Shown: positions 34,358 to 42,548 of the stretch, in pieces
Position numbering within the stretch: the first letter of the stretch is position 1
Layout of the letters: every line of letters starts with the position of its first letter
Assembly (NCBI GenBank): GCA_944389935.1
Contig: CALXOE010000002.1
Span: 62,001 to 126,000 of the forward strand
Direction: 5' to 3'
Source: an uncultured Victivallis sp.
Lineage (GTDB): Bacteria; Verrucomicrobiota; Lentisphaeria; Victivallales; Victivallaceae
Length of the DNA: 64,000 nt
Program-made: the position numbers and the translations under genes
The notes under the pieces: generated by a model
Told to the model about the DNA's origin: nothing
Databases searched by the model: none
The model's input: the letters and a program-made list of their open reading frames with translations, nothing else

Positions 34358-34386
34358 TTGCAATTTCTGCGACAAAGTGCTATATT
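34358..34386 (+). promoter_or_regulatory. Promoter of the GNAT gene (TTGCAA-17-TATATT)
   Basis: TTGCAA (34358-34363), 17-nt spacer, TATATT (34381-34386), leader of about 35 nt ending in a GAGAGGAG ribosome site. Confidence 0.7.
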
Positions 34387-34426
34387 TCTTCTCTAAGGAA
34401 TTTTCACCGAGAGAGGAGTGTGTCTC

Positions 34427-34945
34427 ATGCCTTACGACGTCACAAACATCACCATCCGTTCCGCCGGAAAAGATCAACTTTCGACCGTTGCTGCGCTCGC
34501 AGAACGGATCTGGCCGGACGCCTACCGTTCGATTTTAAGCGACGGGCAGATCCGCTATATGCTCAAAATGATGTACGATCTGCCGGTGCTCGAACAGGAG
34601 TATGCCGAGGGAACCCGGTTCGATCTGATTTACGACGGCGACAAGCCGATCGGATTCACGAGCTACGGTCCGTGCCAGGAGCATCCGCACTTCTGTGCGA
34701 AGCTGCATAAACTTTATCTCGACAAGGCGTATCACGACCGCGGCATCGGCACGCTCGCGCTCCGGCATGTGATCGAAGAGGCGCGGAGCCGTGAGTACCG
34801 GGTGCTGCATCTGAACGTGAATAAGCACAATGCCACCGCAATCCGCGCCTACGAGCGCAATGGTTTCGTGAAAGTGCGCGAGAGTGTCACAGATATCGGC
34901 AGCGGCTTTGTGATGGATGATTATGTCATGGAGATCAAACTTTGA
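34427..34945 (+). CDS. GNAT-family N-acetyltransferase
   Basis: 172-residue acetyl-CoA-dependent acetyltransferase. Motif A of the GNAT fold is KLYLDKAYHDRGIGTLALRHV (Q/R-x-x-G-x-G/A becomes DRGIGT), followed by LHLNVNKHNATAIRAYERNGF, the usual motif B. Substrate unknown; related proteins acetylate N-terminal alanine, polyamines or antibiotics. The start at ATG 34427 has GAGAGGAG 8 nt upstream; an in-frame GTG at 34418 overlaps that site and is unlikely. Converges on rpoN with a gap of 9 nt. Confidence 0.92.
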   Translation: MPYDVTNITIRSAGKDQLSTVAALAERIWPDAYRSILSDGQIRYMLKMMYDLPVLEQEYAEGTRFDLIYDGDKPIGFTSYGPCQEHPHFCAKLHKLYLDKAYHDRGIGTLALRHVIEEARSREYRVLHLNVNKHNATAIRAYERNGFVKVRESVTDIGSGFVMDDYVMEIKL

Positions 34946-34954
34946 TTTGACGGA

Positions 34955-36367
34955 TCAGACGTGTTTCCGGCGCAGACTCGAAGAGGGAATGCCGATCGCT
35001 TCGCGGTATTTGGCGACGGTGCGCCGCGCGACGGCGATGCCGAGAAGTTTGAGCTGCCTTGCGAGCTGTTCATCGGAGAGCGGTTTGTCGGGCGGCTCTT
35101 TCTGAATGAGTTCGCGGATTTTTTCCATGATGGCCCGGTTGGAGAGTTCCGCACCGTCTTCGGCGGTAAATCCGGCGCTGAAGAAGAACTTCAACGGGAA
35201 AATTCCCTGCGGCGTCCGGACAAACTTGTTCGCGACGGCCCGGCTGACTGTGGTTTCATGCAGGTCGAGCTCCTCGCCGACCTGACGCATCGTGAGCGGA
35301 TGCAGCGCCTCAACCCCATGTTCGAGGAAATCCCGCTGGGTTCGGGCGATGACATTTGCAATCCGGACGATCGTGCTCTGACGCAGATCCAGCGCCCGCA
35401 TGAGATCGCGCGCCTGCTGCAGCTTTTCCCGCAGATAAGCGCGGTCGGCCGGGGAAAGATCGGGCGTCTCGAGCAGTTTCAAATACCGTTCGGCCAGAAA
35501 GAGCCGCGGTGCGCCGGTTTTGCAGGCGCGCGCTTCAAATTCTCCGTCGTGCCGCACGATCTCCACCTCCGGAGCGATGAATTCCGAGTGCTCCGGAGCG
35601 AGCGCCGATCCGGGATACGGGGAGAGTTTGCGCAATTCATCGAGCGCGGCATTCAACTCTTCGAGCGGAACTTTGAGCGTCCGGGCCAACTGCGGCAGAC
35701 GATTGCGCGCGACTTCTTCAAGATGGTGGTCGAGAATCTCCTGCAGAAGCGGCGTGAGCGCATGCTTCCGCTCGAGCTGGAGGCGGAGGCACTCCGCGAG
35801 GTCACGGCAGCCGACGCCGGGCGGATCAAAACTCTGCACGACCTGCAGCGCTTTCTCCACGGTTTCGACCGGTTCGCCCGTCGACATGGCGATATCCGCG
35901 ACGGTACTGCGCAGATAACCCGTATCGTCGATTCCGCCGATGATCTCCGACGCCACATTGCGGACATCGTCCGGCAGAACGGTCATCGAGAGTTCAAATT
36001 CGAGCTGTTCCTGCAAAGAGGGAGCCGCGGCCAGAGAGTTCATCCAGTATTCGCGCCGCTCTTCATCTTCATCGGAAGTGGTGCGTTCCGGAGGCAGCGG
36101 AAGTTCGTCGCTCCACTCGTCGGCTTCCGCGGCCTCGGCGGGGAGAAGAGCTTCGTCCTCACCGGAGGCGGTCGGAGCGGGTTCCGGCTCGGGCAGGGGG
36201 GAGTCGCACTCGGCCTCGAGCAGCGGATTGCTCTCCATCGCCTGAGTCAGTTTTTCTTCAAGTTCCAGCAGGGGGAGATTCAGGAGTTCCAGGCTCTGAA
36301 GCTGTCGCGCCGAAAGCTGTTGTTCCTGCCTGAGAGTGGTGCTTAGCGTTTGCTGATTTCCGGACAT
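34955..36367 (-). CDS. rpoN: RNA polymerase sigma-54 factor
   Basis: 470-residue alternative sigma factor. The Gln/Leu-rich activator-interacting region I (QEQQLSARQLQSLELLNLPLLELE), an acidic region II with runs of E/D, the core-binding domain, a helix-turn-helix (TMRQVGEELDLHETTVSRAV) and the RpoN box (ARRTVAKYREAIGIPSS) are all present. It should direct -24/-12 promoters with activator ATPases; a candidate target is the hsp20 pair in this window. Upstream of its ATG I see no Shine-Dalgarno sequence, and a TAATAT lies at about -10 relative to the start codon. Confidence 0.96.
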   Translation of the reverse strand: MSGNQQTLSTTLRQEQQLSARQLQSLELLNLPLLELEEKLTQAMESNPLLEAECDSPLPEPEPAPTASGEDEALLPAEAAEADEWSDELPLPPERTTSDEDEERREYWMNSLAAAPSLQEQLEFELSMTVLPDDVRNVASEIIGGIDDTGYLRSTVADIAMSTGEPVETVEKALQVVQSFDPPGVGCRDLAECLRLQLERKHALTPLLQEILDHHLEEVARNRLPQLARTLKVPLEELNAALDELRKLSPYPGSALAPEHSEFIAPEVEIVRHDGEFEARACKTGAPRLFLAERYLKLLETPDLSPADRAYLREKLQQARDLMRALDLRQSTIVRIANVIARTQRDFLEHGVEALHPLTMRQVGEELDLHETTVSRAVANKFVRTPQGIFPLKFFFSAGFTAEDGAELSNRAIMEKIRELIQKEPPDKPLSDEQLARQLKLLGIAVARRTVAKYREAIGIPSSSLRRKHV

Positions 36368-36423
36368 GGTGATATATTAAAAAATAATCTTTTGAAAAAC
36401 TTGTTGTTTCGGGCCAAACGTGT

Positions 36424-36452
36424 TTGCATTTTGCCCGGATAGAATTTAAATT
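36424..36452 (+). promoter_or_regulatory. Promoter of the WalJ-kinase operon
   Basis: TTGCAT (36424-36429), 17-nt spacer, TAAATT (36447-36452), about 100 nt ahead of the first gene. Confidence 0.5.
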
Positions 36453-36507
36453 TGAAAACGGCATTTTTCCACCCGGATTCGGGATTTTTCGATAAAAAAA
36501 CACAATC

Positions 36508-36531
36508 ACCGCCGGAGAAAGGCGGTTTTTT
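36508..36531 (+). terminator. Terminator-like hairpin in the leader (possible attenuator)
   Basis: ACCGCC-GGAGAAA-GGCGGT stem-loop with TTTTTT, located between the promoter and the start codon of the MBL gene (21 nt before it). It could limit read-through or act as an attenuator. Confidence 0.5.
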
Positions 36532-36551
36532 CTGGAACGGACAGGGTTGTT

Positions 36552-37373
36552 ATGGTCAAATTGAGCGTTCTCGGCAGCGGCAGCCGGGGCAATGCACTGG
36601 TTCTCTCCTGCGAGACGGGAGCACTGATCGTGGATATGGGATTTTCCCGCCGCGAACTCCGGAATCGCATGGCTTCTCTCGGGCTCGATCCCGGGCGGTT
36701 GCGCGCCGCGCTTCTGACTCATGAACACGACGACCACTCCAAAGGGTGCCGGGTTTTCTGCGACGAACTCGGGATTCCGCTCTGCACGGCGGCTTCGACG
36801 GCGGACTATCTGCGCCGCCGCGGGAAACTCCCCGGGCGGGTGCTCGAATTCGAGCCCGGCCACGACTTCCAGATCGCCGGATTCGAGATCTCGCCGTTCG
36901 CGGTTCAGCATGACGCGGTCTGTCCGGTCGGATTCGTGATCCGGCACGGAAGCTGTTCCGTCGGGATTGCAACCGACCTCGGCGACGTGAACGCCCTGGT
37001 CAAACAGCGCCTTCGCGATTGCAGCGCGCTGATTCTCGAGAGCAATTACGATGCGAAAATGTTGCGGGACTCCGATCGTCAGCTCTATTTGAAGCGGCGC
37101 ATTCTCGGCCGGCACGGCCATCTCGACAATGTCGTCGCCGCCGAAGTGATCGGAGAACTGCTCACGGCCCGGACGTCGGTTCTCATGCTCGCACATCTTT
37201 CGGGCGAATGCAACGATCCGGGGCTGGTCCGGGCGCTGTTCGAGCGGAGACTCGCCGAACTCGACCGGAACGATCTGCGTTTCGAGATTCTCTCGCAGGA
37301 GCATCCGGTCGGGCCGGTGGAGCTCGAGGACGAGTCTCCCGCACAGGAGGTGTTCGCATATGCCGCAAACTGA
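36552..37373 (+). CDS. WalJ/YycJ-like metallo-beta-lactamase-fold hydrolase
   Basis: 273-residue MBL-fold protein. SGSRGNALVLSCETGALIVDMGFS opens the domain; the metal motif is THEHDDHSKG (HxHxDH), with further ligands in VQHDAVCPVGF and the terminal AHLSGECN region. Relatives (YycJ/WalJ) are linked to cell-wall two-component signalling and DNA processing. It overlaps the kinase gene by 14 nt, and the two following genes are also signalling proteins, so a regulatory role is likely. Ribosome site is weak (CAGGG). Confidence 0.9.
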   Translation: MVKLSVLGSGSRGNALVLSCETGALIVDMGFSRRELRNRMASLGLDPGRLRAALLTHEHDDHSKGCRVFCDELGIPLCTAASTADYLRRRGKLPGRVLEFEPGHDFQIAGFEISPFAVQHDAVCPVGFVIRHGSCSVGIATDLGDVNALVKQRLRDCSALILESNYDAKMLRDSDRQLYLKRRILGRHGHLDNVVAAEVIGELLTARTSVLMLAHLSGECNDPGLVRALFERRLAELDRNDLRFEILSQEHPVGPVELEDESPAQEVFAYAAN

Positions 37374-38379
37374 GCCGGAACCGATCAAGGTATTCTGCCG
37401 CGGATGCAAGGCGAAGCTCGACATGAGCGGACTCGAACCGTTTTCCCGCGTAGCCTGTCCGGAGTGCGGGACGATTCTGCGCGTTCCGATGCGGTTTGAG
37501 CGGTATCTGCTGGAGAAACTCTGCGGCCGCGGCGGAATGTCCTGCGTCTATCGGGCGATCGATCCGCAACTCGCACGGCGGGTTGCGGTGAAGATTCTCG
37601 ACCCGGCCAACGAAGATGTGAAAAGTGAAGAGGAACATTTTCTCGCGGAGGCGAAAATCGTCTCCAGGTTGAGCCATCCGGGGATCATTCCGGTCTACAA
37701 CTGCGGCATCTGGGAGAATCAGGCTTTCATGGCAATGCGTTTTATGGACAACGGCAGCCTTGAACACCATTTGAAAGCGCGGACGCTCCCCTCCCGTCCG
37801 GTACTGCTCGGGCAGCTCACGGTGATCGCCGAGGGGCTGGCCTATGCGCACGGGCGCGGGGTCGCGCATCATGATGTGAAGCCGGGGAATATCCTGCTTA
37901 CGAAAGAGGGGGAGGCGAAACTCGGGGATTTCGATCTGGCCGATGTGTCGGTGGGAAAAGGATTCGCATCGGTGCGGGGGGGATTCGCCAGTCCGGCCTA
38001 CGTGAGTCCGGAGCGTCTCTTTTTCGGAGCGGAGGATTATCGGGGGGACATTTTCAGCCTCGGAGTGACGATTTATGAACTTCTGGCCGGCTCTCCGCCG
38101 TTCGGCATCGTCGGAGAACCGGAGGACCTGCTCGAACGGAGAAACCGGAAAGAGTATCCGCCTCTGGCCAAATTGTCGATCAACTGTCCCGTGGAGCTGT
38201 CGGATCTGGTCGATCGGATGCTCGCATATTCTCCCGATGAGCGTCCCGAATATCCGGAAATCATCCGCATTCTGCGGGAGGCCGCAGAGAAAGGGGAGAA
38301 TGCCGGCCCCGGGCCGGGAACCGAGACGCGGGCGTTTTTCGGCCGTTTTCTGAAGCGGCTGGGGTCCAGGCAACCGTAA
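37360..38379 (+). CDS. Hanks-type Ser/Thr protein kinase with N-terminal zinc ribbon
   Basis: 339-residue cytoplasmic kinase. A zinc ribbon (C13, C16, C33, C36) precedes the kinase domain (about 49-315). Gly-rich loop CGRGGMSCVY, ATP-binding K78, E near 93 and the catalytic loop HHDVKPGN (D172, N177) are present. Two landmarks deviate: HRD is HHD, and DFG is DFD (190-192), though the metal-binding Asp remains. No membrane segment or PASTA repeats, so the signal is internal or carried by a partner, plausibly the membrane pseudo-sensor encoded next. Overlaps the MBL gene by 14 nt. Confidence 0.92.
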   Translation: MPQTEPEPIKVFCRGCKAKLDMSGLEPFSRVACPECGTILRVPMRFERYLLEKLCGRGGMSCVYRAIDPQLARRVAVKILDPANEDVKSEEEHFLAEAKIVSRLSHPGIIPVYNCGIWENQAFMAMRFMDNGSLEHHLKARTLPSRPVLLGQLTVIAEGLAYAHGRGVAHHDVKPGNILLTKEGEAKLGDFDLADVSVGKGFASVRGGFASPAYVSPERLFFGAEDYRGDIFSLGVTIYELLAGSPPFGIVGEPEDLLERRNRKEYPPLAKLSINCPVELSDLVDRMLAYSPDERPEYPEIIRILREAAEKGENAGPGPGTETRAFFGRFLKRLGSRQP

Positions 38380-38405
38380 AAAAGAAAGAGGAGGAGTTGA
38401 CGCGT

Positions 38406-40034
38406 ATGAAGATCACCGGAAAAATCACCGGGAGTATTCTCCTGCTCGGGTTGCTGTGCGGTCTCTGCGCGATCCCGATTCTTCTGCTCGGATTTCCGGA
38501 GTGGATCGATTCCCGTCACTTCATGGAGGAGAGCCACGTGACGGAATGGCTGCTGCTGTGCGGACTGGGCGGATTGGTGCTCGGATTTCTGCTGACGGTT
38601 CTGGTTCTGCTGCGGATTATCCGTCGAGTGGTGCTGCCGTTGCGGGATGCGATCGATTTTGCCGACCGACTCGCGGCGGGAGAGTTTCCGTCCCGACTGG
38701 CGGAGTACGGCAACAGCAACGACGAAGTGCGTTTGCTCTACACGGCATTGAATCTGCTGCGCGACCGGCAGATGAATCTGAACAGCAAACTCAAGCTCCG
38801 GCTTTCGCGCGAGGCGGAAACGAGGCGCGATGCGGAATCGCACTCCATGCTTCAGTTGCGGATCATCGCGCGCATGCTGCCGGAGATGCGGATTCCCCTG
38901 GGGTCGATCAAGGGATTCTGCCGGATTCTGCTGCTGGAACTTGAGTCGGAGAAGCCGGATCGCCGCGAGATGGTCCGGCTGCTGGATGAGACCGGACACC
39001 GGGTCGGGATGATTTCCCGACAGATCGACCGGCTGCTGGATATTTCCCGGCTGGATCGTGACCGCTGGGATCGTTTTGAGGCGGTCGAGTTCAATACGGC
39101 GGAGTTGATGCGCGAACTGGTCGCGTTCAACCTGATTTCGCTGCAGGCCCGGGAAGTCATGCTGGTGAATCACTTTTCTGCGAGCGCGCCGGAGCGGATT
39201 GTCCAGGATCGCGAACTGCTGCATCAGCTTCTGACCATCATGATTCTCTCGGTGGGGCGGGCGGCCGCCGCCGGAGAAACGCTGGTGCTCTCGTGCTTCC
39301 GCGAGGATCACCGGGTGATGTTTGAGGTGTGCGACTCGAGGCACGCTCCGCTGCGGGAGCCCCTGGCGGAGTTGTTCCGGGCATATGAGGAGAGCCACGA
39401 TCCGGAGGCGTCAGCGGCGGAAAATCTCAGCATATCGATTCTCGGCCTTGTATTTGCCAGAGAGCTCGCCGCGAAGCTGGGGGGCGTTTTGAGGGTATTT
39501 TCGACAGAACGGGCGAATGCGGTTCTGCGGTTTGAGCTTTCGGACAGTTGCGTTTCACGCACCGGGGAATCCCTGCTGACCCGCAGTACGGGCCGGGATT
39601 TTTCTCCGCGCGAACCTGAGTCACCCCGTCGGCTGCCGCCGCCGGAGGGGAAGAGGATTCAGGTTCTTCACGGGACGGAAGTTGCGGATGCTCCGCTGCT
39701 GCTGGGGCGGCTGCTTGGAGCACAGAATATCGATGTGCACAGCTTCACCACGGCGGCGGAACTGCTCGAGGAGATCCGCAAAGCACCTTACGACTTTCTG
39801 GTGGTGTCTCCGACCTTGAAAGGATATGAGTTGCCAATTCTGATCGGAGAGTTGCGTAAGGCTGCGGGCAGACGCGACCTGCCGGTTGTGGTGATCGCGA
39901 GTTCATTTTCGGATGAATTCCGGCGCGAACTTGCGTCGCTGGGGCGCGTGTTCCCGCTGAATGTACCGGTGAATTTTGCCCTGCTCGGGCGACTGATCCG
40001 CGAATCGGTCGCCGGCAGAGAGGTGCGGAACTGA
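38406..40034 (+). CDS. Degenerate membrane histidine kinase-receiver protein (pseudo two-component)
   Basis: 542-residue inner-membrane protein: two membrane helices (residues 9-30 and 48-72), a HAMP-like segment (72-125), a DHp-like helix pair (about 145-215), an ATPase-like domain and a C-terminal receiver-like domain (417-535). In the H-box the phospho-accepting His is Pro159 (PEMRIPL). The N-box Asn is not found, although a GLVFARELAAKLGG block resembles G2. In the receiver the phospho-accepting Asp is Ser468 (FLVVSPTLKGYELP). Phosphotransfer is therefore not expected; it may bind a ligand and scaffold the Ser/Thr kinase. Start ATG is chosen over TTG 9 nt earlier because GGAGGAG ends 9 nt upstream. 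Confidence 0.82.
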   Translation: MKITGKITGSILLLGLLCGLCAIPILLLGFPEWIDSRHFMEESHVTEWLLLCGLGGLVLGFLLTVLVLLRIIRRVVLPLRDAIDFADRLAAGEFPSRLAEYGNSNDEVRLLYTALNLLRDRQMNLNSKLKLRLSREAETRRDAESHSMLQLRIIARMLPEMRIPLGSIKGFCRILLLELESEKPDRREMVRLLDETGHRVGMISRQIDRLLDISRLDRDRWDRFEAVEFNTAELMRELVAFNLISLQAREVMLVNHFSASAPERIVQDRELLHQLLTIMILSVGRAAAAGETLVLSCFREDHRVMFEVCDSRHAPLREPLAELFRAYEESHDPEASAAENLSISILGLVFARELAAKLGGVLRVFSTERANAVLRFELSDSCVSRTGESLLTRSTGRDFSPREPESPRRLPPPEGKRIQVLHGTEVADAPLLLGRLLGAQNIDVHSFTTAAELLEEIRKAPYDFLVVSPTLKGYELPILIGELRKAAGRRDLPVVVIASSFSDEFRRELASLGRVFPLNVPVNFALLGRLIRESVAGREVRN

Positions 40035-40060
40035 TGGAAAACGATCGCGGAGGAGTGCGA

Positions 40061-40513
40061 ATGAGACGAATTTTGACGATGACAACGGCGGCTGTTCTGA
40101 TGGCACTGGCAGCAGGTGGATGTGCTTCCGCCACAACGGATGAGGAACTCACTTTCCCGGAGCCGGCGCTGACCGTGACGATCCAGGAGTCGGGGAAAGA
40201 TTTCCGGCTCAAGGTTGGGCAATATGCGAAAATTTCCCTCAAGGAGAATCCGACGACGGGTTACTCCTGGTTTTTCCGGACTGATACCGGGAAACCCGGC
40301 CCGCAGCCGAAAACCGGTTTGCCGGTCGAGTTGGCCGGTGAGCGGCTGCTGCCTGCGGAAAGCGATCTGGTCGGCGCTCCGCAGACACGAGAAGTCATGA
40401 TCAAAGCCGTCCGCCCCGGCAAGATCTATGTCGTCGGCAACTGCATCCGAGCCTGGGAAAAAGGGGCGAAACCTGAGATCTCCGTGCGCTATCGGTTCAC
40501 TGTGGTGTATTGA
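40061..40513 (+). CDS. Chagasin-like protease inhibitor lipoprotein
   Basis: 150-residue lipoprotein of the I42 (chagasin) family of cysteine-peptidase inhibitors. The signal peptide ends AAGGC, with Cys21 for lipidation, and the signature NPTTGYSWFF follows about residue 60, the loop that plugs the protease active site. A C-terminal G-x-I-x-V-x-x-N segment with beta strands is typical. GGAGGAG lies 5 nt before the chosen ATG; an earlier ATG at 40034 has no such site. As last gene of the kinase operon it may be a surface readout or protective factor. Confidence 0.85.
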   Translation: MRRILTMTTAAVLMALAAGGCASATTDEELTFPEPALTVTIQESGKDFRLKVGQYAKISLKENPTTGYSWFFRTDTGKPGPQPKTGLPVELAGERLLPAESDLVGAPQTREVMIKAVRPGKIYVVGNCIRAWEKGAKPEISVRYRFTVVY

Positions 40514-40537
40514 TCCGGAAGCGGTTTTTCCGATCCC

Positions 40538-40573
40538 GCCGGTCGCCGTGCAGAACGGCCGCCGGCTTTTTTT
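40538..40573 (+). terminator. Rho-independent terminator of the kinase operon
   Basis: Long GC-rich stem (GCCGGTCGCCGT pairing with ACGGCCGCCGGC, two internal mismatches) and TTTTTTT tail, 25 nt after the chagasin-like stop. Confidence 0.8.
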
Positions 40574-40595
40574 GTCCTCTTTCTCTCCTTTTTTG

Positions 40596-40609
40596 ATTAC
40601 GTTTGTAAT
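40596..40609. promoter_or_regulatory. BlaI/MecI-type operator dyad 1
   Basis: ATTAC-GTTT-GTAAT, perfect 5-bp arms. It lies between a TTGATT (40593-40598) and a TATACT (40615-40620) spaced 16 nt apart, so bound repressor would mask the promoter. BlaI-family proteins bind TACA-N2-TGTA dyads; here one half has TACG. Confidence 0.6.
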
Positions 40610-40695
40610 TCTTATATACTGTTTAAGTACAAAGATTTAACATATTTCATATAAAAAATTTTGATTTTTCTGCACATCCCGGCTTGATTTTTGCG

Positions 40696-40709
40696 ATTAC
40701 AAATGTAAT
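40696..40709. promoter_or_regulatory. BlaI/MecI-type operator dyad 2
   Basis: ATTACAAATGTAAT, an exact TACA-AA-TGTA dyad of the BlaI/MecI class, starting exactly 100 bp after dyad 1 and 3 nt ahead of a TATATT (40712-40717). A GGGAGG site and the first ATG of the locus follow at 40753. Confidence 0.72.
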
Positions 40710-40752
40710 TTTATATTGCAACGAGATTTCAGTCAATCCGGGAGGTGTCATT

Positions 40753-41361
40753 ATGCGGGAGCGAGCGAATGTGAAGCCGGAGAAAAGGACCGGAAAGCGG
40801 CGTGGGACGGGCCGATGGAAAATGCTGTTGATTCCGGCATTGATCGGGGTGCCGGTGATTGCCGTACTGTGCGGACTGCTCATTCATTTGACGCCGGAGC
40901 CACTGACTTCCGAGGAGATTCTGGCGAAAGAGGAGTGGAGTGAGCGGGAACTGGTTGATACACTTGCCCGGGCGTTTGCGCCGCAGAGCAACCGCGGCTC
41001 ACGCCGGGAAGTGCTTGATCATCTTCGCCGCCAGTTGCGCAAATATCCGGAAGAGGAGCAGAAATCGATCCGGATTCGGGCGTTGACCGGAGCGATGAGC
41101 GAGACGCTCCGGCAGATTCGGGCGATGCCGGAGGAGGAGCGCGAGAAAATGTTCGTCGCGATCCGGAAACAGGCCGAGAAGTGGCACCGGGAGGCGATGA
41201 GCGGGAAAGGGCGTGAAATGCTCAATACGATCCGCACTTCGGAGGAGGGACAGGCGTTCAACGCCGAGGCTGTCCGCATTATCCACAGCGAGCTCACACC
41301 GGAGGAACGACGCAGATTTGCCCCGATCACGGAAATCTGGATCAAGACGTTGGAATTGTGA
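40753..41361 (+). CDS. Single-pass membrane protein, first gene of the BlaI-controlled locus
   Basis: 202-residue protein I do not recognise. A strongly basic N-terminus (about 24 residues) is followed by one membrane helix [19 protein letters not shown] (about 25-44), so the C-terminus would be periplasmic. The rest is highly charged and helical ([32 protein letters not shown]). No cleavable signal or enzyme motif. It follows two BlaI-type dyads and precedes a pseudopilin gene by 14 nt. A charged helical ectodomain could be a coiled-coil sensor or structural partner; that is a guess. Confidence 0.8.
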   Translation: MRERANVKPEKRTGKRRGTGRWKMLLIPALIGVPVIAVLCGLLIHLTPEPLTSEEILAKEEWSERELVDTLARAFAPQSNRGSRREVLDHLRRQLRKYPEEEQKSIRIRALTGAMSETLRQIRAMPEEEREKMFVAIRKQAEKWHREAMSGKGREMLNTIRTSEEGQAFNAEAVRIIHSELTPEERRRFAPITEIWIKTLEL

Positions 41362-41375
41362 AAGGAGACATGAAA

Positions 41376-42548
41376 ATGAACCATCGTTTCACGTGCCATA
41401 ACCTTTTCCCCTGTAAAAAGATCAATCGTCTTTTCCACTCTGTGCACCCCATTCCCGTTCCCGGCAGAACTGGAGAGGGGTTCGGAGGAGAGAAAAAACC
41501 TCACACACAAACCATGTTCCGCCCCGTTCCCGCCCCGCAGCCCATTCCAGCGCCCAGCATTACAAGAGAGGGGTTCGGGGGAGAGAAAGCGGCTCGGAAG
41601 AGCGCGTCTCTCCCCGTACCAACCAACCATCAAACAACCAATCGGCCGATCATCGCCGCGCAACAGAGTCTCCGCTCGGCAAGCGGCGAAGTGGAGCAAA
41701 AACGCGAAGAAATCTTTCCGCAGAAAAGCGGGAAGATTGCTTCGTGTTTTTGCGGCTCTTTCTCCCCGTGCCGGCCGACCGCAGCCGAGTCCGACTCCGA
41801 CCCGTACGCGGCACCGGCACCTTGCCGGACGCCGGGGGTGCGGGGGGCGGCGGACACGCCCCCTGCCTCCCACGACCAAGCAACGCTCCCCGACGAGGCA
41901 CCTTGCCGGACGCCGGGGGTGCGGGGGGCGGCGGACACGCCCCCTGCCGCCCACGACCTGGTAACGAAAAAAGCCCACGACCCGGCGACGCCGGAAGCCT
42001 ACGGCCAGGTGACAAGAAAGGCGGCGTTTACGCTCATCGAGCTCCTGGTGGTGATTGCGATTGTGGCGATTCTTGCCGGACTTCTGATGCCGGCGTTGAA
42101 CGGGGCGCGCAGCCGGGCGAAACGAACGGGCTGCATCAACAATCTGAAACAGATCGGACTAGGCCTGGAATCCTATCTCGGGGACAATCGTTATATCATT
42201 CCCTCCTGCCGGATTACGCCGAAGAGTGCGGGGGAGGGGGAGGCGTTTCTGCCGGGGATCGTCGAGACGCTCAAGCCTTATCTCGGGGGGAACGAGACGG
42301 TGTTTCGCTGTCCTGCGGATAACGAGGAGTTGTTCGTGCGAGAGGGAAGCAGTTACGTCTGGGGTCGTGAGTGGGGGATCAACGGCAGACGGGCCGACGA
42401 CCGGGAGCTGCGGCTGCTGGGGTATCGGATTCCGCTGTTGTACGATGGGGAGGCGTTTCACGGGCCGGCGGGGGAGACTTCGTCGCGCAACTATCTGTAT
42501 CTCACGACGCGAATCAGTCTGGATGCGATGAGGGAGAAAGTGGAATGA
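41376..42548 (+). CDS. Pseudopilin with long repeat-bearing N-terminal insert
   Basis: A strong AAAGGAG lies 8 nt before ATG 41376, which starts MNHRFT, the kind of leader that normally runs straight into FTLIELL. Instead about 211 in-frame residues of Pro/Arg/Ala-rich, low-complexity sequence intervene before [20 protein letters not shown]. The C-terminal part ([24 protein letters not shown]) is a normal but short pseudopilin without an H-X9-DG ending. A GTG at 42009 ([13 protein letters not shown]) would give a standard 179-residue prepilin and may be the real start if the insert is not translated. The stop overlaps the ABC-ATPase start as ATGA. Confidence 0.7.
   Translation: MNHRFTCHNLFPCKKINRLFHSVHPIPVPGRTGEGFGGEKKPHTQTMFRPVPAPQPIPAPSITREGFGGEKAARKSASLPVPTNHQTTNRPIIAAQQSLRSASGEVEQKREEIFPQKSGKIASCFCGSFSPCRPTAAESDSDPYAAPAPCRTPGVRGAADTPPASHDQATLPDEAPCRTPGVRGAADTPPAAHDLVTKKAHDPATPEAYGQVTRKAAFTLIELLVVIAIVAILAGLLMPALNGARSRAKRTGCINNLKQIGLGLESYLGDNRYIIPSCRITPKSAGEGEAFLPGIVETLKPYLGGNETVFRCPADNEELFVREGSSYVWGREWGINGRRADDRELRLLGYRIPLLYDGEAFHGPAGETSSRNYLYLTTRISLDAMREKVE
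41816..41958. repeat. 62-bp direct repeat, two copies, period 81 bp
   Basis: Copies 41816-41877 and 41897-41958 differ at one base; the 81-bp period keeps frame and encodes [17 protein letters not shown] twice. A shorter motif encoding EGFGGEK also occurs twice further upstream (about 41475 and 41570), so the whole insert is built from repeats. Confidence 0.9.

Noticed and set aside
41816..41958. Possible CRISPR array
   Set aside because: Only two copies, repeats too long (62 bp) and a 19-bp spacer; it is a tandem repeat inside a reading frame.
41019..41978. 319-codon minus-strand frame across the pilin insert
   Set aside because: Runs through the repeat and antisense to two genes; [11 protein letters not shown] repeats are the reverse of the direct repeat.
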